From Comamonadaceae bacterium (lineage in GTDB: Bacteria; Pseudomonadota; Gammaproteobacteria; Burkholderiales; Burkholderiaceae_C), in NCBI GenBank assembly GCA_947450645.1, contig CANFWH010000002.1:97646-161645 (forward strand): DNA of 64,000 nt, in the 5' to 3' direction. Under the pieces are notes generated by a model. That model was not told the origin of the DNA. It ran no database searches and saw only the letters and a list, made by a program, of their open reading frames with translations. The position numbers and the translations under genes are program-made. Shown one piece after another: positions 38,895 to 47,623 of the stretch; positions within the stretch are counted from its first letter, which is position 1; every line of letters starts with the position of its first letter.

Positions 38895-38925
38895 AAAAAG
38901 CCAGTCAAAAATGACTGGCTTCGTA
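38895..38925 (-). terminator. Rho-independent terminator after tRNA-Thr
   Basis: AAGCCAGTCA at 38898-38907 and its reverse complement at 38912-38921, with a 4-base loop. On the minus strand the stem is followed by TTTTTATTC, so it ends tRNA-Thr transcripts. It may also stop the plus-strand DciA-like gene, which ends 9 bp before the stem. Confidence 0.85.
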
Positions 38926-38927
38926 TT

Positions 38928-39003
38928 TGGTGCCGATTATCGGATTCGAACTGATGACCTACCGCTTACAAGGCGGTTGCTCTACCAACTGAGCTAAATC
39001 GGC
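38928..39003 (-). tRNA. tRNA-Thr (anticodon TGT), CCA encoded
   Basis: Minus-strand cloverleaf of 76 bases with CCA. Acceptor GCCGATT pairs with AATCGGC, D arm GCTC/GAGC, anticodon stem ACCGC/GCGGT with loop CTTGTAA giving anticodon TGT for ACA codons, and a T arm with TTCGAAT. It is followed by a strong hairpin terminator. Confidence 0.95.
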
Positions 39004-39055
39004 ATATGCTTAAAAAAGCAAGCCTCGCATTGTAATCGAAGCCTGCATCAAATGT

Positions 39056-39505
39056 TCACTTCACTCGCCTTAATGCAGGCTTAGTTTTCTCTTTTTTCAT
39101 CACCGGCGTAGCAGCCAACTTAGCTGGCGTCATCATCATGGGAATGCTATCGGCGGATGCAGCTTGCTGCATCGGATTTGGATCTGAAATCGGAAACGCC
39201 ATGCCTTGACCATTCTCACGCCCATAGATCGCCATAATGTGCGTGACTGGAACGACCACCTGACGTGGCACTCCACCAAAACGAGCTTTGAACTGCAAAC
39301 TTTCGTTATCGATTAATAAACTATTCGTTGCATCCATGCCAATATTAAGAGTGATAGAACCCTCACGCACATATTCCATAGGAACTTTGACTTGCTCATC
39401 CACAAACACCGAAACGTAGGGCGTCAGACCTTGCTCTGCGCACCACTCGAACATGGCACGCAGCAAATAGGGTTTAGCAGATGCAAGTTCAGGCGCGACG
39501 ATCAT
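39056..39505 (-). CDS. sspB: ClpXP specificity-enhancing factor SspB
   Basis: 149 residues. SspB delivers ssrA-tagged and other substrates to ClpXP. The conserved core is KPYLLRAMFEWCAEQGLTPYVSVFVD, then ITLNIGMDATNSLLIDNESLQFKARFGG and a VTHIMAIYGRENGQGMAFP stretch. A flexible tail ends in the basic peptide KTKPALRRVK, the usual ClpX-binding end. It lies 16 bp after sspA in the same operon. Confidence 0.92.
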   Translation of the reverse strand: MIVAPELASAKPYLLRAMFEWCAEQGLTPYVSVFVDEQVKVPMEYVREGSITLNIGMDATNSLLIDNESLQFKARFGGVPRQVVVPVTHIMAIYGRENGQGMAFPISDPNPMQQAASADSIPMMMTPAKLAATPVMKKEKTKPALRRVK

Positions 39506-39521
39506 GTCAGTTTTACTTCGT

Positions 39522-40130
39522 TTATTTGCGCATCACTTTTTCGGATGGCGTAAGCGCTTCAATAAACGCAGGGCGCGAAAAGATGCGTTCTGCGTATTTC
39601 AAGAGCGGCGCAGCGTTTTTGGAAAGCGAAATACCGTAATGATTCAAACGCCACAACAGCGGCGCAATGACAACATCCAACATGGAAAACGTATCACCCA
39701 TCATGAATTTGTTTTTCAAAAACACAGGGGAGAGCTGCGTCAAACGATCAGTGATATGTTGCTTTGCTTTTTCAATCGCTTTATCATTCTTGGCGCCGCG
39801 CGCTTCGAGGGTTGACACATGAACAAATAATTCTTTCTCAAAATTGAGTAAGAACAAACGAACACGCGCACGGTCAACTGGATCGCCAGGCATCAACTGT
39901 GGATGCGGGAAGCGCTCGTCAATGTACTCATTGATGATATTGGACTCATACAAAATCAAATCACGCTCAACCAAAATAGGCACTTGCGCGTAGGGATTCA
40001 TCACCGCGATGTCTTCGGGTTTGTTGTACAAATCCACATCGCGAATTTCAAAGTCCATGCCTTTTTCAAACAGGACGAACCGGCTACGGTGCGAGAAAGG
40101 GCAAGTCGTGCCCGAGTACAAAACCATCAT
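39522..40130 (-). CDS. sspA: Stringent starvation protein A (GST-like)
   Basis: 202 residues, glutathione-S-transferase fold. SspA binds RNA polymerase and affects late-growth and acid-stress genes in enterobacteria. The thioredoxin-like N-terminus is MVLYSGTTCPFSHRSRFVLFEKG, with NPYAQVPILVERDLILYESNIINEYIDERFPHP, which matches SspA closely. It is between petC and sspB, the standard Burkholderiales order petABC-sspA-sspB. Confidence 0.92.
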   Translation of the reverse strand: MMVLYSGTTCPFSHRSRFVLFEKGMDFEIRDVDLYNKPEDIAVMNPYAQVPILVERDLILYESNIINEYIDERFPHPQLMPGDPVDRARVRLFLLNFEKELFVHVSTLEARGAKNDKAIEKAKQHITDRLTQLSPVFLKNKFMMGDTFSMLDVVIAPLLWRLNHYGISLSKNAAPLLKYAERIFSRPAFIEALTPSEKVMRK

Positions 40131-40200
40131 GAGAATAACCCCTTTAAAAGACCAGCGGCTGCGAATGTGCAGCCGCTTTAAACCGACCTAGACGGAAAAA

Positions 40201-40881
40201 TTATTTCACATCTTTCCAATACGCCGCATTCAAACGCCAAGCGATAACGGAGAAAATCAACATATAAAACAAGACCCAGACACCAATTTGCACACGTTTA
40301 TTCTGCGCTGGCTCTGCCATCCACTGCATAAAGCCGACCAGATCACCCACCGCTTGGTCATATTCAGCAGGCTTCATGCTGGCTTGTAGTTCCCACAGAA
40401 CGTGTGGCATGGCCACTTTTGGATAAGCATGGTTGTTCCATCCCGTTGGACTGCTCTCGTCTTTGTAGTAGCTACGCAAATAGGTGTAGATGTAGTCAGC
40501 GCCAGTTCCCTTGCTGCCATCCGAGCGCGAACGTGTAATCACGCTCAGGTCGGGAGGATTGCCGCCAAACCACTCTTTGGCTTGCTGCGGGTCAATGGCA
40601 GACTTCATCGTATCGCCAACCTTGGCAGAACCAAATAACAAATTTTCCTTAATTTGCTTTTCTGTGAGGCCAATCTCAGTCATACGGTTGTAGCGCATAA
40701 AGGCCGCTGAGTGACAGTTCAAGCAATAGTTTACAAACAACTTAGCGCCATTTTGCAAGGCAACTTGGTCATTCGTTTTATTGGGCGCTTTATCCCATTC
40801 AATGCCGCCTTCGTTGGCAAAAGCACTCACGGAACCAAAAACCAAACCCAAGGAAAGTAAGAGAGCAAATAGTTTTTTCAT
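40201..40881 (-). CDS. petC: Cytochrome c1 of the bc1 complex
   Basis: 226 residues. A signal peptide (KKLFALLLSLGLVFGSVSAFA) precedes a class c haem site C53-x2-C56-H57. A P-rich region AKEWFGGNPPDLSVITRSR follows, and the C-terminal membrane anchor is VLFYMLIFSVIAWRLNA. It carries electrons from the Rieske protein to soluble cytochromes. It is 15 bp after petB. Confidence 0.95.
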   Translation of the reverse strand: MKKLFALLLSLGLVFGSVSAFANEGGIEWDKAPNKTNDQVALQNGAKLFVNYCLNCHSAAFMRYNRMTEIGLTEKQIKENLLFGSAKVGDTMKSAIDPQQAKEWFGGNPPDLSVITRSRSDGSKGTGADYIYTYLRSYYKDESSPTGWNNHAYPKVAMPHVLWELQASMKPAEYDQAVGDLVGFMQWMAEPAQNKRVQIGVWVLFYMLIFSVIAWRLNAAYWKDVK

Positions 40882-40896
40882 TTTTATGTGCTCCTA

Positions 40897-42297
40897 TCAA
40901 TGAGCGGCAAAAGTAACGCGATCAGGCACAGGCTTGAAAGTACCCAGATGACTCCACCAAGGCATCAACAGGAAGAAGCCAAAGTAGTAGAGCGTGCCCG
41001 TTTGCGCAATCAAAGTGCCTATCGGGGTCGGGGGTTGAATCCCAAGATAGCTCAGGATGACAAAGAAGGCTACGAAGACACCATACACCCACTTGTGCCA
41101 ATCAGGACGATAGCGAATCGATTTGACGGGACTCTTATCTAGCCATGGCAAGAAGAACAGAATAATCACGCCACCACCCATCACAACGACACCCCAAAAT
41201 TTGGCGTCGAAAGTTTTGAGTAGCACGCAGGCAATCAAAGCGGCAACCAACACACCAATTTTTAGTTTGGATGAGAGATTTGACTTCAAATATGTCCACG
41301 CAGCCGCAGCCGCAGCGAGCAAGCAAAACACATTGACCAATACGTCATTTGTCGCACGCAGCATCGAGTAAAAAGCTGTGAAGTACCACACTGGTGCGAT
41401 ATGCGCAGGGGTCTTCAGCGGATCGGCTGGAATGAAGTTGTTGTACTCCAAGAAGTAGCCGCCCATCTCTGGTGCGAAAAACACAATCGCGAAGAAAATG
41501 GTCAAAAAGATCGACAACGCAAAAATGTCATGCACGGTGTAGTAAGGGTGGAACGGAATGCCATCAATTGGAATGCCTGCCGCATCTTTATTGGCCTTAA
41601 TCTCCACCCCATCAGGATTACTCGACCCCACTTCGTGCAAAGCCATGATGTGCGCAGCAACTAGGCCAATTAGCACCAATGGAATTGCAATCACATGGAA
41701 AGCAAAAAAACGATTCAGTGTTGCATCGCCCACCACATAGTCACCGCGAATGAGTAGTGCCAAATCTGGACCAATAAACGGCACTGCAGCGAATAAATTC
41801 ACAATCACTTGCGCGCCCCAATAGCTCATTTGCCCCCAAGGCAGCAAGTAGCCGAAGAAGGCTTCCGCCATCAGGCACAAGAAAATCGCACAGCCAAAAA
41901 TCCAAATCAATTCGCGGGGCTTGCGATAGCTACCGTAAATCAGGCCACGGTACATGTGCAAATACACCACGATAAAGAATGCCGAAGCACCCGTCGAGTG
42001 CATATAGCGAATCCACCAACCACCCGGTACGTCGCGCATGATGTACTCAACCGACGCGAAAGCCAGCGCAGCATCAGGCTTGTAGTGCATCGTCAAAAAG
42101 ATACCCGTCACAATTTGCAAAATCAAAACGGCCAATGCTAGGGAGCCAAATGCGTACCAAAAATTAAAATTTTTGGGGGCATAGTATTTAGTGATGTGCT
42201 CCTCTAGGAGTTTGGTCAACGGGAAGCGGTTATCGACCCAATTAAGTAACTTAGCACCAGCGGATGCGTTTGCGGAGATTTCTTTCATTTCAGCCAT
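40897..42297 (-). CDS. petB: Cytochrome b of the bc1 complex
   Basis: 466 residues, a polytopic membrane protein with eight or more helices. Haem-ligating histidines are in MHSTGASAFFIVVYLHMYRGL and FFAFHVIAIPLVLIGLVAAHIMALHEVGS. The quinol-site PEWY-type motif is replaced by APVWYFT, a usual proteobacterial variant (P-x-W-Y). GSYRKPRELIWIFGCAIF matches beta-proteobacterial proteins. It is translated just after petA (17-bp gap). Confidence 0.95.
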   Translation of the reverse strand: MAEMKEISANASAGAKLLNWVDNRFPLTKLLEEHITKYYAPKNFNFWYAFGSLALAVLILQIVTGIFLTMHYKPDAALAFASVEYIMRDVPGGWWIRYMHSTGASAFFIVVYLHMYRGLIYGSYRKPRELIWIFGCAIFLCLMAEAFFGYLLPWGQMSYWGAQVIVNLFAAVPFIGPDLALLIRGDYVVGDATLNRFFAFHVIAIPLVLIGLVAAHIMALHEVGSSNPDGVEIKANKDAAGIPIDGIPFHPYYTVHDIFALSIFLTIFFAIVFFAPEMGGYFLEYNNFIPADPLKTPAHIAPVWYFTAFYSMLRATNDVLVNVFCLLAAAAAAWTYLKSNLSSKLKIGVLVAALIACVLLKTFDAKFWGVVVMGGGVIILFFLPWLDKSPVKSIRYRPDWHKWVYGVFVAFFVILSYLGIQPPTPIGTLIAQTGTLYYFGFFLLMPWWSHLGTFKPVPDRVTFAAH

Positions 42298-42314
42298 GAT
42301 GTGTGGTCTCCTAT

Positions 42315-42950
42315 TTAAGCCGCGGCTTTATCTTCGCCAATGAGAATTTTGGTGGCCGACAGGTACATGTACGGCGGTACTTCCAAATTATCAGGCGCAG
42401 GCTTGTTCTTGTAGACGCGTGCCGCAAGGTCAAACGTAGAGCCGTGGCAAGGACAGAGAAATCCACCAGCCCAATCGTCAGGCAACGAAGGCTGAGGTCC
42501 AGTAGTCAAGCGGTCAGTAGGTGAGCAACCAAGGTGCGTGCAAATCCCAATCACGACCAGAATATCCTTTTGCTCTTCGCGTGCACGAAACTCATTGCGT
42601 GCATACACAGGCGTTAACTCGTCTTTTTTACGCTCGGATTGGGGATCAGCTAACAACGAATCATTTTTCGGCAAAGCCGCCATTTGCTCAGGCGTGCGCT
42701 TCAAAATCCAGACTGGCTTACCGCGCCACTCTACCGTCATTTTTTCGCCGGGTTTGAGTGCTGAAATATCGGCCTCAACGGCTGCACCAGCGGCCTTCGC
42801 ACGCTCGGAAGGCTGCAAACTACCGCCCAAGGTCAGTGCTGCTGCACCGCCGCCTAAAGCGCCTGCACAGCTAGACGCAATGATCCATGTGCGCTTACTG
42901 CTGTCTACTGGCGGGTTATTTTTTACTTGACTAGTCATGCCAATTCCCAA
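42315..42950 (-). CDS. petA: Rieske iron-sulfur protein of the bc1 complex
   Basis: 211 residues. A twin-arginine-free N-terminal anchor (SSKRTWIIASSCAGALGGGAAAL) is followed by the Rieske domain with both 2Fe-2S ligand boxes: CTHLGCSPTDR and CPCHGSTFD. It starts the petA-petB-petC operon. Confidence 0.95.
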   Translation of the reverse strand: MGIGMTSQVKNNPPVDSSKRTWIIASSCAGALGGGAAALTLGGSLQPSERAKAAGAAVEADISALKPGEKMTVEWRGKPVWILKRTPEQMAALPKNDSLLADPQSERKKDELTPVYARNEFRAREEQKDILVVIGICTHLGCSPTDRLTTGPQPSLPDDWAGGFLCPCHGSTFDLAARVYKNKPAPDNLEVPPYMYLSATKILIGEDKAAA

Positions 42951-43017
42951 GAGAAAATGTGTGAAATAAGGGTTAACCTTCGATTGTAACGGAGAAGCGC
43001 AGACATGACACCCATCA

Positions 43018-43053
43018 AAAAAGGCGTTCAGCTGGAGTGCTGAACGCCTTTTG
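43018..43053 (-). terminator. Rho-independent terminator after the OmpA-like gene
   Basis: AAAAGGCGTTCAG and CTGAACGCCTTTT form a 13-bp stem around an 8-base loop. On the minus strand it ends in a run of six T. It ends transcription from the gene whose stop is at 43076 and insulates the petABC operon. Confidence 0.85.
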
Positions 43054-43075
43054 GTCGTTTAAGACTAAATGTCAG

Positions 43076-44278
43076 TTACTTTTTTGCTAGCTGAGAACCC
43101 AACACCTCTAAATCGACGCGGCGATCTGGCGCAAGGCAAGCGATGACAGAGGCAGAAGCGTGGATACCGTTGCACGAGCCTACATCCGTAACACGCTCCG
43201 AGCTACCTTTGCCGACCGTTGTAATCTTATTTGCAGGGACAGCATCACGCGCCACAAGATAAGTCTTGACAGCCTCGGCTCGTTGCAAAGATAGCCTTTC
43301 GTTATACGTTAGCGTCCCAATACGATCGGTGTGCCCTTCAACCGTGATGTGGTCATATTCCACGCCGCGAAGTTCCTCGCTGAATTTGTCTAACGCAAGC
43401 TTGCCCGAAGGACTCACGGTTGCGCGGTCGAATCCAAACAATACGTCGGCATTGAAGCTCACCCGCATACGCTCGGGCACTACCACAGGCGCCACAAGTT
43501 CTGCCACTGGTGGTGGTGGTGGTGGTGGTGGTGGTGGCGGTGGTGGTGGTGGCGGTGGTGGTGGTGGTGGCGCGGCCACCACTACAGGCACTTCTTGATA
43601 AACCACACGCTCGACCACTTTAGGTGCTGGCTCAGGCGTGCGTCCAAACGGAAATACCAAACTTATAGTTGCTAGATTGATGTCGCCTTTATTACCAACG
43701 GCATCGTTGACGCGGTAACGCTCTAGCTCTGCACGCAGCGTCACGGACTGATTCAATTTATACGCAAAACCAAAACCTGTTTTGTAGTTCCTCTCTCTAA
43801 TTTCTGGGTTAGGGTTGGTCACTACAACTGCGCCTGTCGATGTAAAAGTGTCACGCGCCCGTGCATTGTGCATGCCGACGCGCGCTAGCAATGAGAATTG
43901 ATCACCCACAGGCAATGTGCCGACTAAGTCGATGCTCACCCCGTCCAGCCTGATGCGACCATCCAAGGTTCCTGTTGGCGTGGTGGTCGATGTAAATCCG
44001 AACTTACCGAGGTTGAAATACCCAGCTTCCATGCCAATGTAAGGATTAAATTGATAACCACCAAATATTTTGTATGCGGCAGCGCGTTGATCACGCGTGA
44101 TGCTTGTACTGGTGGCGCCTGCACCAATCAAAGCGGCGTTGATGCGCGCGTCATCAATTTTTGATTGCGCCAGACCCGCACCCACGCCGCCATAGAAGTG
44201 ATCCGCGTTTTGCGCGGGGGCTTGATTTGATCCAATTGCTGCCAGACTGGCTAAGCATAAAACATGAAGTTTTTTCAT
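43076..44278 (-). CDS. OmpA-family outer membrane protein with polyproline linker
   Basis: 400 residues. A signal peptide (KKLHVLCLASLAAIGSNQAPAQ) leads into an eight-stranded OmpA-type barrel (about residues 25-215, ending LATISLVFPFG). A linker of 21 consecutive prolines (CCA/CCG codons at 43508-43570) joins it to a C-terminal OmpA peptidoglycan-binding domain with VEGHTDRIGTLTYNERLSLQRAEAVK. It anchors the outer membrane to murein. The uninterrupted proline run is unusual, and the triplet repeat could change length without shifting the frame. Confidence 0.9.
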   Translation of the reverse strand: MKKLHVLCLASLAAIGSNQAPAQNADHFYGGVGAGLAQSKIDDARINAALIGAGATSTSITRDQRAAAYKIFGGYQFNPYIGMEAGYFNLGKFGFTSTTTPTGTLDGRIRLDGVSIDLVGTLPVGDQFSLLARVGMHNARARDTFTSTGAVVVTNPNPEIRERNYKTGFGFAYKLNQSVTLRAELERYRVNDAVGNKGDINLATISLVFPFGRTPEPAPKVVERVVYQEVPVVVAAPPPPPPPPPPPPPPPPPPPPPVAELVAPVVVPERMRVSFNADVLFGFDRATVSPSGKLALDKFSEELRGVEYDHITVEGHTDRIGTLTYNERLSLQRAEAVKTYLVARDAVPANKITTVGKGSSERVTDVGSCNGIHASASVIACLAPDRRVDLEVLGSQLAKK

Positions 44279-44313
44279 AATTTTCTTTCAGAGGCTAAAT
44301 GACGGAACAAAGA

Positions 44314-45837
44314 TTAAGGAGCGACGACGGTGGTATTCACCATCGTGACGGAGGCATTCAGGCCGATAGCTCTACCTGTGAGGGTGGTTTGTATGGCTTG
44401 ATTAGCAGTGGAAATCGTCACGCCAGCGCTGGCGATGATGGTGCCAACCATGGTGCTGCCGTCCTCAATACGTGCCGCACTACCCACTTGCCAAAACACA
44501 TTCTTGGCTTGCGCACCATTGATAAGCAAGACGCTTCTTGGCGTTGCTATCAGACCCACCGTGAGTGATGCAGGTACTTGAAACACCCAAATTGCGGCAG
44601 CGTCACCACCAGCGTCTAGTGTCAAGTTACCCGTACTGATTATGAATGTTGAAGGCGTAGGTCTATAGGTGCCAGGCGCCACAGTTAGTCCTCCCAATTC
44701 GCCCGAGCCAGGCCCTAGGATCACGGTGGGTGTTCGAGCCGCAAGCGCGTTGTAGGCTGTGAGTGCATCAGCGGCAGCTTGTGTCGCAAGGGCTAGTTTT
44801 TGTGTTGTGCCAGGTGCACCTGGTCCACAATAAATGCTGCCAGTGACCTGACCGACATTTAAAGGCGTTTCGGTATAGACATTGCTTGCATCATGAAAAC
44901 CTGTAAACAAAGTACAAGCAGCAGTAGTACCTAAATCCCCATTGACGACCGTATTGATGCCAGAGTTAGTGGCGCCAGAGCCTCCACCAAATGCGCCGTA
45001 GGTGGCAATAGTTCCCAAGCTTACCGATGCCGCAGGCGCACACGCTAGCGTGCCTGTTGTGAAGCTCACCGTGTTGGCAGCATTCAATGCATTGCCCGCC
45101 AAATCCGTGACGCCTGTAGTGACATGCGATGTGTACACCGTGCTGGCAACAAAACCTGGTGGGTTGGTCACGGCAAAGGTAGCTGTGTTGCTGGCGGTGT
45201 CATACGTGATGGCACCAGCGATCACCGCATTCGCTGGATTCGTGACGAAGAAATTCGTAGAGGTAAAGGTCGATGAATCCATCGCCTCGCTAAAAGTCAC
45301 GCTCACACTTTTACTTAAACACACACCAGTTGTCGTGTTAGCAGGGCTGTTAGCCGTGACGGTAGGCGCCGTGTTGTCGGCCGTAAGGCCAGTGGTAAAA
45401 CTCCACACATAGTCTGTAGCCAAGGCAATGCCTGCCGTGTCTTTAGCTGCCGTAGTGATCGTGGCTTCACAGGTAGTACTGATAGGAAAGTTTGCCACAT
45501 GCTGCAAGGTGGCTATTCGGTTGACGGCGTCATAAGAGACGGTGCCAGTAATCGGCGTACCTGCTGGGCAGGCCACTTTAAAACTCAGCGCGTTCAAGCT
45601 TGCAGCCGACATATCTCGATTGAACTTTGTAGTGAGCCTCACGTTGGTTGCGACGCCTGTCACAATAGGAACCGTCTTGGCAGGCGTTGTCAGGATCACA
45701 AGTGGCGCGAAGACCAAACCAGGCGTCCCAAGAATTGGATCTTGCCCACCAGAGCCACCGCAAGCTACAAGTAAACACGACAGCATCGCCATAAGTGCAT
45801 GGCGAGATTTTTTATTTACGCATTTAGTCAGTTTCAT
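44314..45837 (-). CDS. Lipoprotein with Ig-like domains and a DUF3494 (ice-binding-like) domain
   Basis: About 507 residues. The lipoprotein signal is MLSCLLVACGGSGG with the lipobox Cys. Two bacterial Ig-like (Big_5 type) domains follow, each starting with a TSV/NSP turn and an RDMSAAS or EAMDSST motif. The C-terminal third is a DUF3494 beta-solenoid: TYGAFGGGSGATNSG, VNGDLGTT, PGTYRPTPSTFIISTGNLTLDAGGDAAAIWVFQV and TSTANQAIQTTLTGRAI-like strands. DUF3494 proteins bind ice in some organisms or act as adhesins. The start at 45837 is chosen over 45906 because it matches a lipoprotein signal. No secretion partner is adjacent. Confidence 0.75.
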   Translation of the reverse strand: MKLTKCVNKKSRHALMAMLSCLLVACGGSGGQDPILGTPGLVFAPLVILTTPAKTVPIVTGVATNVRLTTKFNRDMSAASLNALSFKVACPAGTPITGTVSYDAVNRIATLQHVANFPISTTCEATITTAAKDTAGIALATDYVWSFTTGLTADNTAPTVTANSPANTTTGVCLSKSVSVTFSEAMDSSTFTSTNFFVTNPANAVIAGAITYDTASNTATFAVTNPPGFVASTVYTSHVTTGVTDLAGNALNAANTVSFTTGTLACAPAASVSLGTIATYGAFGGGSGATNSGINTVVNGDLGTTAACTLFTGFHDASNVYTETPLNVGQVTGSIYCGPGAPGTTQKLALATQAAADALTAYNALAARTPTVILGPGSGELGGLTVAPGTYRPTPSTFIISTGNLTLDAGGDAAAIWVFQVPASLTVGLIATPRSVLLINGAQAKNVFWQVGSAARIEDGSTMVGTIIASAGVTISTANQAIQTTLTGRAIGLNASVTMVNTTVVAP

Positions 45838-46035
45838 AAAAACCCTTCGTTTGGAGTGTTCACACGAACACATTCCATGAAGTGGATTTAAGAAGAGTTG
45901 ACGCACACCGTCTGTCTGATACCGAACACAATCAATTTTTAAATATCCCGATCACTAGAGCGTTGAGCCAGCCAACTGTTTGACAAAAGTGATCGTCGCT
46001 ACCTTAGAGCAAATTACCTAAAAAAACGCCTCAAA

Positions 46036-46521
46036 TTAATCCCTAAAATTATTGAACGACAGTGGCATATCCACTAAATCCTTCTTAATCAGCGCCATCG
46101 CCGCCTGCAAATCATCGCGTTTCGCACCTGTGATACGGACAGACTCACCTTGAATGCTCGCTTGCACCTTCATCTTGCTATCTTTGATGAGTTGCGTAAT
46201 CTTTTTGGCGTCCTTGGTTTCGATCCCCGTTTTAATTTTGATGACCTGCTTGACCTTGTCGCCGCCAATTTTTTGGATATCGCCCACGTCCAAATAACGG
46301 ACATCCACCGCGCGCTTGGTCAACTTATTGCGCAGCACATCGTCAATTTGTTGGAGCTGAAAGTCCGCGTCGCCAATCAAGGTAATCTCTTTGTCCTTTA
46401 ATTCCGCGCTGGCCGAGGTGCCTTTGAAGTCAAAGCGCGTACCGATTTCTTTGGCCGTGTTTTCTACGGCATTTTTTACTTCGGTTAAATCGGGTTCGCA
46501 GACGGTGTCGAATGAAGGCAT
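46036..46521 (-). CDS. yajQ: YajQ family nucleotide-binding protein
   Basis: 161 residues, UPF0234/YajQ family. Some members bind cyclic di-GMP and regulate gene expression. The start [19 protein letters not shown] and the motif [13 protein letters not shown] are diagnostic, with [19 protein letters not shown] and a C-terminal [19 protein letters not shown] precedes the ATG. It is divergent from murB, 43 bp away. Confidence 0.93.
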   Translation of the reverse strand: MPSFDTVCEPDLTEVKNAVENTAKEIGTRFDFKGTSASAELKDKEITLIGDADFQLQQIDDVLRNKLTKRAVDVRYLDVGDIQKIGGDKVKQVIKIKTGIETKDAKKITQLIKDSKMKVQASIQGESVRITGAKRDDLQAAMALIKKDLVDMPLSFNNFRD

Positions 46522-46550
46522 GGGGTTCTCCTAAAAAAGAATGTGGTTAG

Positions 46551-46562
46551 CGGACAATTGTC
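46551..46562. repeat. 12-bp palindrome at the murB start
   Basis: GGACAATTGTCC is a perfect palindrome 2 bp upstream of the chosen murB start. It could be an operator or chance; there is no second copy in the gap. Confidence 0.4.
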
Positions 46563-46564
46563 CC

Positions 46565-47611
46565 ATGTCTGAAATTGAAACCAACGTCCCCCTGCAAACC
46601 TACAACACCTTTGGCATCCAGGCCAAAGCGCTACAACTTGTGCGGATTCAATCGGCTCCCCAGCTACTAGCCCTGCTGCAAGCCATACCAGATAAGGCTT
46701 CCCAAGCATCTGAGCCTAAGTTTGTACTAGGCGGGGGCAGCAATTTGGTGCTGACTGGCGACGTCAAACCCTTGGTACTCAAAGTCGAAATCATGGGCAA
46801 GCGCCAGGTTGCCGAGACCGCCAAACACTTCATCGTTGAAGCAGGCGCAGGCGAGCCTTGGCACGATTTTGTGGCTTGGACACTGGATCACAACATGCCA
46901 GGCCTTGAGAACCTCGCACTGATTCCTGGCACCGTGGGCGCATCGCCCGTACAAAACATTGGCGCGTATGGCGTGGAGTTGCAAGATCGCTTCGATTCGC
47001 TGGACTACATTGACCTCGCCACGGGAGAGAGCAAAACGCTAGACGCAGCCGCTTGCCAATTTGGCTACCGCGATTCCGTTTTTAAGCACGCCCTACGTGA
47101 CAAAGCGCTCATCACGCACGTCAGATTCGCTCTGCCCAAAGTGTGGCAGCGTGAAATCAGTTACGCCGATTTAGAAAAATTATCCAAAAAGAAAAACGAG
47201 CTGCAGCCCACGCCTAGCATGGTGTTTGATTGGGTCTGCCACATCAGAAATGCCAAACTACCCGACCCAAAAATAGATGGCAACACAGGTAGCTTTTTTA
47301 AAAATCCCATCGTCACGCCCGAGCAGTGCAAAGACATCATCGGACGCGATCCCAATGTCGCGTTCTATAAGTTGCTAGATGGCAATTTCAAATTGGCCGC
47401 AGCTTGGCTCATCGACGCTTGCGGCTGGAAGGGGCGTGGTGTCGGCAATGCAGGCGTCCACCCAAACCATGCGCTAGTTCTAATAAACAAAGGCCGCGAG
47501 ACAGGCGTGCCTGCCACAGGCGGCGAAGTGATGACGCTTGCCAAGGCCATTCAAACCAGTGTCTATGAGCGCTTTGGCATTCGATTAGAAATTGAACCCG
47601 TTGTGCTCTAG
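46565..47611 (+). CDS. murB: UDP-N-acetylenolpyruvoylglucosamine reductase MurB
   Basis: About 348 residues, FAD-dependent. It completes UDP-MurNAc for peptidoglycan. The start YNTFGIQAKA, the FAD loop VLGGGSNLVL, GAGEPWHDFVAWTLDHNMPGLENLALIPGTVGASPVQNIGAYGVE and the C-terminal NAGVHPNHALVLINKG are family marks. ATG 46565 is preferred over 46541 because the family starts near PLQTYNTFG. Residues 38-46 (LQAIPDKAS) come from the in-gene DNA repeat. The region AQPLDK-like in relatives is shorter, so this may be an insertion. Confidence 0.93.
   Translation: MSEIETNVPLQTYNTFGIQAKALQLVRIQSAPQLLALLQAIPDKASQASEPKFVLGGGSNLVLTGDVKPLVLKVEIMGKRQVAETAKHFIVEAGAGEPWHDFVAWTLDHNMPGLENLALIPGTVGASPVQNIGAYGVELQDRFDSLDYIDLATGESKTLDAAACQFGYRDSVFKHALRDKALITHVRFALPKVWQREISYADLEKLSKKKNELQPTPSMVFDWVCHIRNAKLPDPKIDGNTGSFFKNPIVTPEQCKDIIGRDPNVAFYKLLDGNFKLAAAWLIDACGWKGRGVGNAGVHPNHALVLINKGRETGVPATGGEVMTLAKAIQTSVYERFGIRLEIEPVVL
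46680..46700. repeat. 21-nt in-gene inverted repeat, copy in murB
   Basis: AAGCC at 46680-46684 and GGCTT at 46696-46700 with core ATACCAGATAA. It encodes AIPDKA in MurB, matching the mutS and deaminase copies except for one base pair change to Pro. Confidence 0.65.
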
Positions 47612-47623
47612 ATCACGCCCCGT

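Noticed and set aside
43266..43598. Plus-strand ORF with a glycine run opposite the polyproline linker
   Set aside because: It is the antisense shadow of the triplet repeat in the OmpA-like gene, with no ribosome site or family match.
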